The notes under the pieces are model-generated. The model saw only the letters and a program-made list of their open reading frames with translations. It was not told the DNA's origin and did no database searches. Below are positions 1 through 11,932 of a stretch of 64,000 nt of DNA, piece after piece. Made by a program: the position numbers and the translations under genes. The stretch comes from Amanita rubescens. Taxonomy: Eukaryota > Basidiomycota > Agaricomycetes > Agaricales > Amanitaceae. Positions within the stretch are counted from its first letter, which is position 1, and each line of letters opens with the position of its first letter. The stretch is from the NCBI GenBank assembly GCA_015039365.1, contig WION01000119.1, positions 62,001-126,000 on the forward strand, written 5' to 3'.

Positions 1-135
1 ATTGCCCAGATAAAGGATGCACTGGGTTATCAAGGCGGTGGCCGTATAGTCCTTCAGAACGCAGCTGAGCGCTCGGCGCTCAAAGGCTGGTGCAAGTTGA
101 CGAGGCTTGACGGCAAATCACGGCATGAGCACTAG
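1..135 (+). CDS. possible 3' end of an unidentified gene, cut by window start
   Basis: Frame 1 is open from the first base to a TAG at 133-135 (about 44 codons), ending in a basic tail. The length is not statistically persuasive. I recognise no family, and no upstream exon is visible. It could equally be chance. Confidence 0.2.
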   Translation: MAQIKDALGYQGGGRIVLQNAAERSALKGWCKLTRLDGKSRHEH

Positions 136-1740
136 TTGAAGGAGCGATCACTGTACGGCCCGGGGGAGCCGCCGTGGGAGTGTACGGACCATAATGCCAT
201 TGCTGATCTTTTCGGCGTATTGATCTGGCTGAGCATGATAGATGAAGATTCGCAGAATCCGATGATGACACAAGAGCTTAAGAGGTGGAATCTGCTACCA
301 CCAAAGCACGAGGAACATCACCATATACCATGTCCGATGAAGGCAAGAAAACAATTTTGGTTATTCGACGTATCATTACTGTAAAGACAACGTTCGTTTG
401 TGTTACGAACACGAGACTCAGAGTCGAGAGAGATCTCAAAAGACTATCTTGACAACATTGAAAAAGATCTCTTGTTCCACAGCGTCGCGGCCAGGTTTGA
501 CGATGAACTAAATCAATTTTCGTTAGTTTAGCTCGTCCCGAAAAACCAGAGATCGTACTCACAGTTTTTCCAATACCGAATTTATCAAACCAGTAGAGAT
601 CTTGGCCAGGGACAACGATTCTGCATAGCGGATATGTTAGCCTCCTAGATGCAACCAAATCAGCCGAGGCTTACTGATATTTTCCATCTGGGTTCCGATA
701 GAATATCCATTCATAGCGCCCCTCACTCCAGACAAGATTATCCTGGTTGAGAACATCGGCGAAGCTAAGGTCAGTTTGAACCTACGCTTTCGACTGCGAC
801 GTATAATATAATGATTCAGCCTTCCCTTGCACAGTGCTGATGCACAGTGGGGCTTCTAGCGGAGAGAGAATGCGAAGAAACTACTGTGTCAAAAATGTTA
901 GAGGGCAATCGTGAACGGGGCTTACACACTGTATCGTCGATGTTCTTATCTTGGTCAGAGACAGTTTTGACACTATCTCCCGGCTTTTCTTTTTCATCGG
1001 TGATGAGGAAATAATTTGTCTGGAGTCTGGACGCTACTGATGGTAAAAAGGCTCATCGTTGATCAAGTTCTGAAGTTGGGGTTCGAGGTGCTAAAGATGA
1101 CAGCATGACCAGACATCCTTTTATACCCCTCCAATGGCGCGTCTTTCAACATGAACACAAACGATAGGGTTCGCCCATCGACGTATAGAACCGAATAACA
1201 CACCTCGGAATAACGTCCATCTGCCAGGACTGCGCCATTGATAGAGTTAGCCGATTTCCATTTCGATTCCTCGTGTCAATTCCCCAATTCGGGCCAGTAA
1301 CAGCACCACAAGGCCGATCAGAACAGCTGCTAGTGTTGAACACAGTAAGGAACGAAGGAGCGTGGGAGCCATCTTCCAAACATGACAATTGACATGTGCC
1401 AACAGATTGCAGTGATGGGAAACGTCGTGAGGTTAATCCAGCTATGTACTCCTCGACTCTAATCAGATCTGGAAGCAATAATGTTGGCACGACTCGGAGG
1501 AACCCTTTGTTAGACGTCGCGTCCATTCTTGCATGGTAGAAGGGATCTAAACTTTACATTTCTAATCTGTCCTACCACGAATTTGATAACAATAACTATA
1601 CAACAAGGGTTGGAATTATACAGTGCTTTCGGAGCTCTATGACGAGCATATTAGTCCGCAAATACAAAGAATATACACAATCCAGAATGCGTGGCAGCTG
1701 TGCCAAAAACAGGAGTCGTAAGGATGTCGTGAAAATTACT
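136..1740. other. stretch with no recognised gene
   Basis: Several short open frames exist on both strands, for example 136-384 plus, 278-658 minus and 1146-1526 minus (126 codons). None shows a motif I recognise. I cannot join them into a convincing spliced gene. The 1146-1526 minus frame is the best candidate for a diverged or lineage-specific protein, but it has no supporting domain. Confidence 0.4.
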
Positions 1741-3866
1741 CTACCGTCGTTTCCCCGGAAGGGCTTTGGTCTGTGCGCCATCGGCTGCGTGTGAAACTTC
1801 CTGCTTCACCTTCGACAGCGGGGACACAGCATCAAGCGGAACAGCAGTGAGTGGCGTCATGGAATGTTGACCATCTTTGTGAGTTAACCTGATACCACAA
1901 TCGTGGGGTGCGACTTCACCGCACTTAACATGGGCTCTGTCATTTAAAAAAAGTTGAATCAAGGTATGAACGGAGACACGTGGATCATAACGACGAACCT
2001 AAGACCGCAATCATCACATTCCAATACAGGTTTCCACCCAAGCCTTTTACCACAAAGATCACACTTGGACATCAACAGACCGCTAGAAAAGAACAGCTCC
2101 AAAGGATTCCAGCTTGCTGACGCCGCGGCAATACCGCCGTCGCCCGGTCCAGGAGATCCTTCCCTCCTCTGTTTCGTACCCGGTTTGAGAAGCGTGAACC
2201 TGTGCACAAGCGGAGGGACAAAGTTGCCATATACAGAGCCTATTGATGATCCGCCTTCAGTTGCACGAGTGCTAGATATGACCGATGAACCTGTTCGTGG
2301 CGCAGTGTGGTAAGTGTCGATGGAAGCGATCGACATAAGTGATGATGTTCCAAGAACATCAGTGGCTTCGTGTACGTGGTACACGGGGGGCTTTGTCCCT
2401 CCTACACTAGCGGATTGGGTATCGCTGTCTGGGGAGGGTGGTAAAACTGCGGTGGGTATCGAGTTGGGATCGGGGGATGGCCGGACGGTAAGAACAGATG
2501 ATAATGACGGCGAATTTTGCGCTATATGAGAGCGAATCACCGATGTGCTGTAGCTTGAACCAGAAGCCGCGTTATGAGACTCTAGCAGAGGTTGTTGAGC
2601 TGGGACGACGGATCAGTCTTACTTCCAAAAATGACTGGACAGTGCCTTACCACCGGAAGAACCATTCAATTTGTCTCCAAGGTCGACTGAGGCCAACGCC
2701 TCAACGGCTTGATCAAATTCGTCTTCGCTATCGTCTGATGCAGTGATATCATCATTAACTTTGATGCCCTTTCCTATACCCATACCGAAGCTGGGTATTC
2801 TGGGAGCAGGACTAGGCCGTTTTCCGCGAGACATAAACTTGATGCTACCAAGGTGCGTTTTTTCCTCTCTTTCTTCAGGGCGCGCGAGAACTTCCGCCTC
2901 TATTGCGGCTAAACGCTGTAAAATTTCGCGCGTCGTAGGTCGCTTCTTGGGGTCAAAAGAAACGCAGGCAATGCATAAGTCCAGAAAACCCTGCGGACAA
3001 CCGGGATTTGCGGACTGCCGAATTTCAGCAGGCTCGAAATCAAAGTTCGGTGGGTATCTTTTGAAATGGTTATCGTTTGCAAGGCGACGCGAAGCGATTT
3101 CACAGAAAATAATCCCAAGAGAAAAAATATCAGGTGGGCAAGTCGAACTCGTTACCGAGAAGTATTTCTGGTGACATATATGCGTCTGTACCACAAAAGG
3201 TAAGCCGTTTCGATTCCTCGGCATTCCGCGCAGCGATGCGTGCAAATCCAAAATCGGTGACTTTGATCCGTCCGTTGGAGGTGACCAGAAGGTTTTCTCC
3301 CTTCAAGTCTCGGTGTATGCATTTCGTGCGTGGAGGTACGCCAAAGCACGTGAGACATCAGTTGCGAAAGATAAGCGTAGACGCCATGGGAAAGGCATGT
3401 ACTTGTCGTGAATATAGGTACGAACACTACCGTTCTCGATGTACTCCGACACTATGAATATGCGGTTATCTGGTGGTAGGCGCGCGGCTGAGGCCTATGA
3501 ATAGGCAGATATTCGGGTGTCTGCATTCCTTCATGAGTCGCCATTCACGCTCGAAATACTTGGCGACGTCATAATCGGTGGACGGCAGGACTTCCTTGAT
3601 GGCGACGTCGATACCCAAGTAGGTTCCTTGCGGCGAAATAGATTCAGATCTATCGGGAAGTCGAGGTGTTGTACGAACCTTTGTAAACCTTTCCAAAAGA
3701 ACCTGAGCCCAGTTTCTTCCAGTCACCTTTGATGTCCTAAGTGAACCCGAGATTAATAAACATTCACTGATCGCCATCGAGATGTACACTAGGCGTGATC
3801 TCTTTTAGCATCGCAAATGCGCACCTCATAAGGAATAACGTCAAAGGCATCCGAGTGTCGCGCCAT
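1741..3866 (-). pseudogene. TKL-type serine/threonine kinase with C-terminal C1 zinc finger, frameshifted
   Basis: Read on the minus strand, the exons give, in order: a first exon from ATG 3866; a glycine-rich loop (GSGSFGKVYKG); the VAIK lysine; the HRD catalytic loop (HRDLKGEN); DFG; MSPE; and a C-lobe ending near RPTTREIL. A Ser/Pro-rich linker follows, then a C1-type finger with CDLCG and CDDCG pairs completed after an intron (1998-1937) by AHVKC and HDCG. Further introns are 3824 onward, one just before the GTYLG segment, and 2650-2582. The order kinase then C1 is known in fungal LIMK/TKL-like kinases. Three single-base shifts break the kinase domain: an extra base near 3477, one missing from a T run near 3322-3324, and an extra base near 3132. 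All catalytic residues are otherwise present, so this is either a recent pseudogene or a locally indel-rich assembly. The true start may lie further upstream. Confidence 0.75.
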
Positions 3867-4640
3867 GGCCTGCAGGGAGATTATAGCACCACAGCGTCTT
3901 GCTCGCCGTTGGCGGCGGTGCTCGTGATGCCGAATTTAGCGATATCACGTGATCCTCTGAGAAACTGGTGTGACAGTGATACGTGACGTGACGGGATTGT
4001 GATCCGGGCTTCTCAGCCCGCTTTGCAGTGCGTCGCAGCATCCCCCCTTGGCTTCGAGGCCATCCTACGTCCCAGCCGAATGCACGGATCAGCTCTCGCA
4101 TCACCACGACTTGTTGGCAGGATATAGAGTCCTCAGCGGCGAGTCACACGAACAGTGCTGTATCCATTGCAGCATTCAATTTGGCGGATGGATGTGCGAT
4201 TATGCGATAAGTATGGCTAGCTTACAAGTTGTGTGCCTCGCTAAGTGGTAAGTTTCACGCTAGTGTCAGTGCCTGATTTCTGATAAATTTGCTCAGCCCT
4301 GCATTCAGAATTATTCACTCGTCCGACCCGGTTATTATTGAATTGAAATGACAGTTATCATCAAACCGAATGCTGGGCAAGTGAATAACAAGTTATTGTC
4401 ACCTACGGTCCAGCCCATGCATCTGATGAAAAAAGAACACGGAACCCTTTTTGAATGACATTTCAGTTGTCAGTTTTTGATGTTTTTACCTGCTGGCCTC
4501 CTGTTTGACCCTTCGTTAGAAAAATACGGTTCCTTTTCTCGCTATCTTGGAAGCCGTGCGACTCCTTGTCATCCATGAGACCGTTCGACTCCCGAAGGAG
4601 TCCTCAACGGCCTTCACCTTTCAACGTCATCATGACATCT
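3867..4640. other. divergent intergenic region
   Basis: This lies between the minus-strand kinase and the plus-strand fruit-body gene. A minus-strand frame at 3841-4107 could hold an extra 5' exon of the kinase, but no splice pair is convincing. I see nothing else. Confidence 0.4.
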
Positions 4641-4646
4641 CAAGCC

Positions 4647-4653
4647 TATAAAA
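4647..4653 (+). promoter_or_regulatory. TATA box of the first fruit-body gene
   Basis: TATAAAA lies 58 bases before the ATG at 4711, a usual spacing for a strongly expressed fungal gene with a short leader. Confidence 0.55.
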
Positions 4654-4710
4654 CCACCTGCGTCGTACATCTTTCCTCCAGTTCGATTTGAGCTACCCAC
4701 ACCAACTCCA

Positions 4711-5500
4711 ATGCGTTTCGCTCATCTTCTCGTCTGTCTCAGCGCTGCTATCGTTGCGTCGTCTTTGACGCTTAACACCAGGGGGCTTCCTTCGGGATTT
4801 AATGCTGCCGGCCATTATGGCTCCCCAATCCCCCCCTGGGAGGGAGGCTCATATCCTGGGTGGTACTTTGGTGAACATTGTCCCAGCGGTTATCACAACT
4901 TGCTCTGCCTCTCGGGTGTAAGCTTCAAATAATTTATTCCGTTTTCTTAAGTAAATATCGATTTGTATCTCAGCTCATCTGCGACCTGCTCCACCTCTTG
5001 GGCCTCGGTTTCTTATGCCCTTCCAATCGTAACCCGCCCCCCGACAGCGGCTACCATCAAACCTTCAACAACCTGACCGGCGCAACTGAAGCTTCCGATT
5101 ACCTGACCTATGGCCTGGTCGATACCGTTGCAGGTATAGTTAAGGTACCCCATTCCATTCAAGGCACATTATTGATGAAACTACTAGCTTGTGAAGCCAT
5201 GTGTAACTCTGTTACAGGCTGCGGTTTTGTTAACAGTTACGTTTTTTCACATAGTACCTGACGCTAGTGCTGATGATCTTCTAGCGTACTATGACGTGAA
5301 TGGCAAGGTGACGTTATTTTTACCTTTTGCGTCCAAGCGTGTTTTTGATCGGTTCTCTGCAGAATGGAAGCCCCTTGCTCACATGCGCGCTATTCAAAAT
5401 ATGCCATGGCGCGGCCGATGCTATTAACTATGGAGGCCAAACCCAGCCCGACGGGAGCGTCGACTACATCAAAGACAGCAATGGGTGGTGCAAAGCTTGA
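4711..5500 (+). CDS. fruit-body-specific secreted protein, long form (copy 1)
   Basis: Five exons fit canonical sites: 4711-4917, 4974-5133, 5188-5235, 5285-5307 and 5363-5500. The product starts with a signal peptide (MRFAHLLVCLSAAIVASS). Next is a Gly/Trp/Pro-rich section (YGSPIPPWEGG, GWYFGEHC), a Cys-containing segment, then the family core: TGATEASDYLTYGLVDTV, CEAMCNSVTGCGFVN, YDVNGK, LLTCALFKICH, GGQTQPDGSVDYI and a C-terminal GWCK. The core resembles mushroom proteins annotated as fruit-body specific protein a, whose paired cysteines suggest an Apple/PAN-like disulfide fold; that is recalled, not searched. It probably acts outside the cell, and its role is unknown. Two paralogues follow at 5992 and 55215 but lack the long middle section. 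Confidence 0.75.
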
Positions 5501-5990
5501 GTTTCCCAACAGTTTTTCCTGACGTGAATGGTTACGTATCGGCCTTTTTTGTACTAAGTAGCGAGCGATGGTAAAATTGATCATTTCAATACGAGGCACG
5601 GAATTGTATGGCTGGGTGGGAAACGTGCTGAGTCTTTACTCCAGAAGTTGAACCGAACAGTGGCACGTGCCTTGGTCCCGACTGGCTACCGATTTTTGGA
5701 GATCTTCTGCGCTCGCTTCACGCAAATACTCTCCTGAACTCTCCATCAAAACTGACTCGGATCTCCTTTTCTTACGCGTTTGGAAACCATTGTACCATTC
5801 TGAGCTGATGTAAATCAAGGGTAATCACAAAACTGACACTTTACATTGAGACATCCCTACTCTTCCAGTTCGGATGGTTAGCGGGCGGCATCATTAGTAA
5901 CGACACTCTACGTGCACTACAGACATATTTAGCCAGGCGCGTAAGTACTAGGAGGCCAACATCGCGTCCTGAGATTGCTCGCGCTCACAA
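5501..5990. other. intergenic spacer between fruit-body copies
   Basis: No open frame with recognisable content. It holds the 3' UTR of copy 1 and the promoter of copy 2. Confidence 0.5.
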
Positions 5991-5991
5991 T

Positions 5992-6544
5992 GCACTTCGC
6001 TTCGTTGTTAGTTGGCCTCGCCGCGGTCGCCACCGCGTTCTCGATATCTGTCCCAGCCAAGAGGGATGATCCTCACTACTTCTCCGACCTTCCGACACCG
6101 CAAGGCGGCAACCGTATCGCCGCCTGACTATTTGACATATGAACTACGCGAAACTGTCTTGGGTATGACCCCGTCTTTCATCCTTCGGACAACTTCTAAT
6201 CATGTTGCCTTAAGAGTGCCAAGAAGCGTGTAACGAGGTGGTAGGCTGCAATTTCGTTAACGGTAAGACCAATTCCTACTTTCTGTTTGATGTTAATATC
6301 AATATTTCTGTAGCTTACCATGATAACAACGGAAAGGTCAGTTATATCATCCTTTTCTTTTACTTTGTCAAAATCGACACGTACTGACGGATCTCTCTAG
6401 GGTGGATCTCCATTGCTTACTTGCGCGTTGTTCAAGGAATGCCATGATGCTTCGAGCGCTACAAACAGTGGTCAGACACAACCGGACGGAAGCGAGGACT
6501 ATATCACAGACAGTGACGGTTGGTGCAAAAGGCCCTACCACTAG
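5992..6544 (+). pseudogene. fruit-body-specific secreted protein, short form (copy 2), frameshifted
   Basis: A signal peptide begins at 5992 (MHFASLLVGLAAVATAFS). The family core follows: DYLTYELRETVL, an exon 6215-6262 with CQEACNEVVGCNFVN, a small exon 6314-6336 (AYHDNNGK), and a last exon 6401-6544 with LLTCALFKECH, GGQTQPDGSEDYI and GWCKRPYH. Between the signal peptide and DYLTY the frame shifts by one base (about 6080-6115), giving a stop at about 6126. No intron cures this. It is therefore a recent pseudogene or contains a sequencing indel. Splice sites and the rest are intact. It lies 0.5 kb downstream of copy 1 in the same orientation, so a tandem duplication is likely. Confidence 0.65.
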
Positions 6545-6694
6545 TGCGGTGGCGACCTAATCATCAATGGAAAGTTGATGTCGTGTGGACCTTACACCTA
6601 TACCCTTGGTAGCCTGTTCTTAGGTTGAACTTTATTCATAATCTCATCCTTGCGTAATTGTCAATGACGATCGATGATCGATGATTGAGCTGCA

Positions 6695-9390
6695 ATGTAT
6701 TCATGTCACTCACTTGGTAACCGTCACAAATCCGCTTTAACTCATGCCCTATTGCATGCAAGCCAGCGGTTCCTAGACACAGTCCGAAGCCTTTTTTCAC
6801 GAACTTTATCTCAATTGGATGCATGGGCAAGTGAACCGCAAGGAGATCTCAGAACTGTTTTGCCGTTCGTGCCGCGTAATCCACCAGACGATCCGTATGG
6901 CGCGAGTCGGGGGAAACTTCTAGTGCGTTTATCATCAGCATGATCTGCATACACTGGCCTTATATTAATTGAACAGGTATGTCATGATTTCAAGGTATCA
7001 ACCTCTCTTGATAACATCCACGCGATCTAAGCCGAGAACTTGAAATTGCTACGATCTGATAGGGTGGATACATCGAATCACCGTTCTCGCTCTCATACAC
7101 GTTCAATTTTTGGTCTATGATAGACATATTCGTCTAGTACGCCCATTTCCCAGTCCCTACTCCCACAGATTCACCTCAATGGCTTTCCTCAGCTTTTCGC
7201 ACAACCGCGTCACCATTCCACCACCATCGTGGATCAATGCTGCACATCGTCATGGAGTTAAGATGCTCGGAATCTTGTACGCACTTCCTATTCACCACCA
7301 TTCTACACTTATCTTACCTGCAGGATATTCGAACACCGCGAACACTTACCAGACCTTGTCCGCTTACTCTCGGGTCCAGATTTGGCACTTGAGATTGACC
7401 CGTCTATCCCATCGGATTACTACACCTGTATCCTAGCTGATCTGGCCCGTCAACGTGGCTTCGATGGTTTCCTTCTGAACTTCGAGCTATCGCTCCCAGG
7501 TGGTGCAACGCAAGCAAGGGCATTGGCGAGATGGGTGTATCATCTAAGAGAAGAACTATGGAAGAAAGTGGGTCCGCACGCTGAGGTTATATGGTGCGCG
7601 GGACCCATAACGAACGAACTCGTCTAATATGCATTTGTCTGGAAATCTTTACCAGGTACGACAGCGTCACCACCACCGGGGATGTGCGGTACCAGAATAA
7701 ACTTAATGATTGGAACCTTCCGTTCTTTCTCTCCTCGACTGGTTTCTTCGCCAACTATTTTGTAAGCAACTCTTATAGTCATGTTGTGAAAGCGATTGAG
7801 CGCGTTACTAAGTGGAAGGAAAACCACCCTTTCGAAACTGCGGAGTATTTTTATTCGCTTAATCCCGATACCCTCCTCATAGAGAAGCATAACCCAAGTC
7901 CTTCAGATACACCCACGCATACTCTGACTCATCGAGACATTTATATCGGCATCGACGTCTGGGGACGGGGATCTCAAGGAGGTGGAGGCTTTCGCATCCA
8001 CAAAGCTTTGGAAAAGATTTGTCCCGAGTCTTTGGGACTGAGCGTAGCCATATTCGGGCAAGGGTGGACATGGGAAAAGAGACAAGACGAAACTGGACGG
8101 ACATGGAAAGCATGGTGGGACGAAGAAGTGACGCTTTGGACTGGGAAAGCTTCTGGGCTGGATTTGAACAAACTGCTCGGAAGTGATACAGCGCCTTTTA
8201 GGCCAATTGGAGATTTCTTCGTTAAGAAACCTCCGCCTGACCCAAAAGTCTTACCATTCTTTTCGACGCTTTGTCCTGGAGTTGGAAAGGGATGGTGGGT
8301 AGCGGGTGGAAATGTTTGGGATGGACTCGAAGGTGACGACCAGCGCTGGACTTCTGGCTGGCTGGACGTCGAGAAATGTTACTCTATCGGGGATTCTCTG
8401 TGGCCTGTTCCGACTGTAGTACGCGATGACGTTCAAGGCGGCGTGCCATTATACGAAGCAGCACTTCCTACTGCTCAAGTGTCCATCAATCTAAGTAACG
8501 CCTGGAACGGTGGCAGTTCAGTTCAGCTATCGTTCTCTGAACCCGAACCTGCGAAGCCGGAACAAGCGCCAGGAGATCGTTCATTTTGGGTACCTGTGCA
8601 GACCTTTTCGCTTACTCCCGAGGAGAACTATACCGCGACAGCAGTGTATAACCTGGACAAAGTTGAGAAAGGCGTGGTCGTGGGTGTGAGGCTTGAAATA
8701 AGACGGTTTAGGGGTGATGTTCGGGGCGTGCCTAAAGGGATATATCAGGATGAATCGCGTCCTTTAGGGCGAGGCTGGAGCGGCTTACAGACGTGTATCA
8801 AGATTCATGCTAACGACAATACCCCCATCATCCCTGTCGAGCTGGCGCTCGGACTCAGATTCAATGTCAAGGGATGTGCTTCTGCAAATCAACAACTATT
8901 CTCATTGTTGCTTGGGCAGGTGATTGTCAATGCATCACAACAATATCCGCAAGCGGCCGAGAGAATTGCAGTTGACTTTAAAAGCCATAATGGTGAAGAA
9001 AGCGTACCGAAGACCGGCGGATTAGAAGGGCTAGATGGAATCTTGACATGGAGAGAAATCGCTTCCGTGGCCGGGCCCACCTCCCTTTACAGATTTGCAT
9101 ATTGGAATGTCTATGTTTCACCTTTGACTTCTCCTGGATTCGAAGATAAGGGGTTGACACCTGGGAATGCAATGTGGATTGGAACGTCTGGAGTAGGAGA
9201 TGCCCGGGAAGGTGAATTGGGTCGCTTCGCGGTTACCGGAAGGAATCTGTTGACACGCTCTACATTTTCGGGCAAGTTGGAGACCGCTGAGAAGCTGAGA
9301 TTCTACGTACAGGCAGTCGTAGCATGTGATGAAACTGGTGGTGAGAATACGAGTTCATACGTTGATGTCGGTATAAAGCAACCTACCTAG
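6695..9390 (+). CDS. GH85 endo-beta-N-acetylglucosaminidase (ENGase)
   Basis: This enzyme class cuts the chitobiose core of N-glycans, in the cytosol or secreted. Exons: up to 6922; 6977-6994 (only 18 nt, VCHDFK); 7063-7136; 7193-7276; 7324-7593; 7656-9390. Joined, they give the GH85 landmarks in order: SRGKLL-VCHDFK-GGYIESPF, WSMIDIFVYFSHNRVTIPPP, GVKMLGIL, GFDGFLLNFE, AEVIWYDSV, FFLSSTGFFANY and YIGIDVWGRGSQGGGG. In GFDGFLLNFE the Asn and Glu occupy the positions of the catalytic pair known in Endo-M and human ENGase. A long C-terminal beta-sandwich region follows. I see no clear signal peptide, which favours a cytosolic enzyme. The start is uncertain; 6695 is the most upstream ATG of the first exon, and a start near 6760 or a further 5' exon is possible. 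Confidence 0.85.
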
Positions 9391-11690
9391 CGGATGTCGA
9401 CTCTATTATAGCTCAATCTAGTGTTTCATCCTGCTTAGCTATGGACTCTTCTCAGGTAAACGCCGTACACACCCGAATAAAGTTTGTCTAAGGATGAGAT
9501 TTGGAGGTCCGTGGCATTTCTTCTGCCCTCGATGAGCAAGAATATAGAATCTTCTCATGAATTGCTGGTCCGTAACACGATTGCGGCGGCCGAGCGATCA
9601 AGGTTCGAATGGCGTCTCGCATGCTCCATTGCCTCATAAGAAGCTACACCGATCAAAAGCAGATCTCAAGTCGGGTACGAGCTACAGAAAAGCAGCGCCT
9701 GCTGGTCTTGCGATTCGTACTAGGCCACTGCATGGGGATGGTGCAGAATTGACAAGTCCCGGACACAGTTAAGGGGGGCTGTGATGCACCTGTGACAATT
9801 ACGGTAGCGGATGACATGGTGCCGATATTGTGTGGTGAAAGATCAATACCATTATTATAGCCGGATGGTTTTCTATGGGGAATGCGGTCGGATTTGGTAG
9901 CAACGATAATGATCTTCATTAACAAAATTAAAATACGTATCGAACATTTTCGGCTGTCAACCCCTCCGGAGAAAAATTTGTTAAATTTCGCGAACGGTGT
10001 CAAAGCCAGGCGGCGGGACCACAAATAAATGATTTTATCTCAGCTTATTCGGATCTCGAGGAAGCGCTCGCAAATTTTTAGTGGGATAGTCGAGTAGACG
10101 GTAGAGGTTAAGGCTGGGAGGAAGCACGCCGGCTATCCGGCTATCGCAGTGCGTCACGAGTCACGCGTCACGCATTTCAACTTTTTCAGCTTTCATCTCG
10201 GGCTCCTCACGGTCCGGTTATCAAGTCATGCACAGAAAGGCTTACTACTTATCCAAGACCCTCCAGCCATCGCACAAACGATGGGTGTGGATTATGTTGG
10301 ATGGACTCAAAAGCCCAATGCAGTACGTTGAAGGACTAGACTCTTAACACATCCCAGGACTGCCGGGTCCATGCGACGTCCATCTCGGACGTACGGCACT
10401 CCATGAATACTCATGGCTGGTTCGTGATCCCCGTATGCATGCAAATAAAGCTCTTGGTGAAATAAACTCCCAGACCCAGATATTAAACTCTAAAGGTAAT
10501 TTAATAACGTGGTGTGGCCAACCCCGCAAACTGAGGCTATACTAGACGGCGTCCAGAATGTCCTATAAATTATTTAGACTTCGGTACCGAACGGTTGGAT
10601 CTATGTCTCCTGTTTTTGACGCAAAATATAATTAGAGACTATATTCGAGGCGATTGTTCCTTCCCTGATTGTTAATCCTAGCACTCATGTTATGGCAGGT
10701 TCGCACAACATCCGACATCCTCGGGGTCGGGGCCAGGGCCATGTGATGTACGGTAAATGGGATACATCATACAGATGACACATACTGATGATCCAAGCGA
10801 AGCTAGAATGTAGCATATGCTTGGCCACTGGAGGGAGTCATATTGTTGTTATGCATTCTACAGTGACTCATACTTCTACGTCGCCTCCGGGCCTTACGTG
10901 CGCCCGTATGCAAATTCATTTCGCACAAGTTACTGATCCTTAATTTCTGGGTATGACCATTCCTTGAGTCGTCTCCTTCCGAGGCCAGATTGAACAGCGC
11001 TCTGGGCGGGCGCCATTTTGGAATGCTAAAAGGATGCCCACCCAAGTGCGTCATGCAGTAAAATTTGTTCTATTTATGATCTCAACCTTCTACGGCAAGG
11101 CGTTCATAACTTGGCCAGCATACGTCGGATGAATGCGAAGCACTCCGGTGAATCTGCCGCGCATTTCGGTATCAATAAATAGTGAACGAGCACTCACTTT
11201 TATCACCTTAATCATTCGACTGAAGACTTGCAGGTCGAAATACCTCGATCCAAGCTGCACCTAAGATACCTGAGTGGGAGTTAGTGATAAGATTAGGGGC
11301 TAGAATGCTTCGAGACATGCGAACTTTTGCAGAAGACAGAAGCTGGCGAAGTATCATTTGACTATCCGAATCGCACGTTCGGTAAACTTCACGTCACCCA
11401 CGGATGTTGCCCGCAATGGTAGGCGCCAACTTGAATTAGGGTGCATATTAATATAGCCCTTGGCAGATGTGCGGTACCGGTCCCCGCACAGCTCTCGCTG
11501 GGGAATGTTTGAACCGACAATCGGACTGCGTCACCAAAGAAAATCGCGCTGAAATGTCCCTATAGCGGGTGTCATGTATCTATAATACGCACTTTACGAC
11601 CCTTTCAACTCTGTGAGAAGCGTCAGGTTTACTTTTCGCGACCTGGCTGGTCTTATGTAAAAGGGCCATGAGCAAATGGTGTAATTTGTC
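9391..11690. other. long intergenic stretch
   Basis: Only short frames occur (for example 9653-10024 minus and 10803-11054 minus), without motifs or consistent splice pairs. Nothing is supportable as a gene. Confidence 0.45.
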
Positions 11691-11694
11691 ATCA

Positions 11695-11932
11695 CGAGGC
11701 AAAGCCTCGCCTGCCCTTCGGGCAGGGGGGGTCGCCCCTTCGGGGCTCCTCACCGATAAGTCATCTGGCCTGTGGCCAGCTGAGGGTCGCCCCTAGCGGG
11801 GCTCCTCACTGATAAATCATCTGGCCTGCGGCCAGCTGAGGGGGTCACCCCTAGACAGATAAGTGTGGGCATGTTAGCTCTGTTAGCCTGTTGAACTGTG
11901 TTACTACACCCCTTCGCTGCGCTGCGGGGTGT
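11695..11932. repeat. cluster of seven short perfect hairpins with a 55-bp tandem repeat
   Basis: Perfect stem-loops with 3-4 nt loops follow one another: 11695-11709 (CGAGGC/GCCTCG), 11710-11726 (CCTGCCC/GGGCAGG), 11734-11746 (GCCCC/GGGGC around TTC), 11766-11778 (TGGCC/GGCCA), 11789-11802 (GCCCC/GGGGC around TAGC), 11822-11834 (TGGCC/GGCCA), and a larger one at 11906-11932 (ACACCCC/GGGGTGT). The hairpins at 11734-11778 and 11789-11834 form two copies of a unit of about 55 bp. The section is GC-rich inside an AT-leaning region. It resembles mobile GC-rich hairpin clusters or part of a structured RNA or transposon end. No coding potential is seen. Confidence 0.6.

Noticed and set aside
9600..9625. 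tRNA T-arm-like GGTTCGAAT
   Set aside because: The bases on both sides do not form a T-stem and no acceptor or anticodon stem can be drawn.
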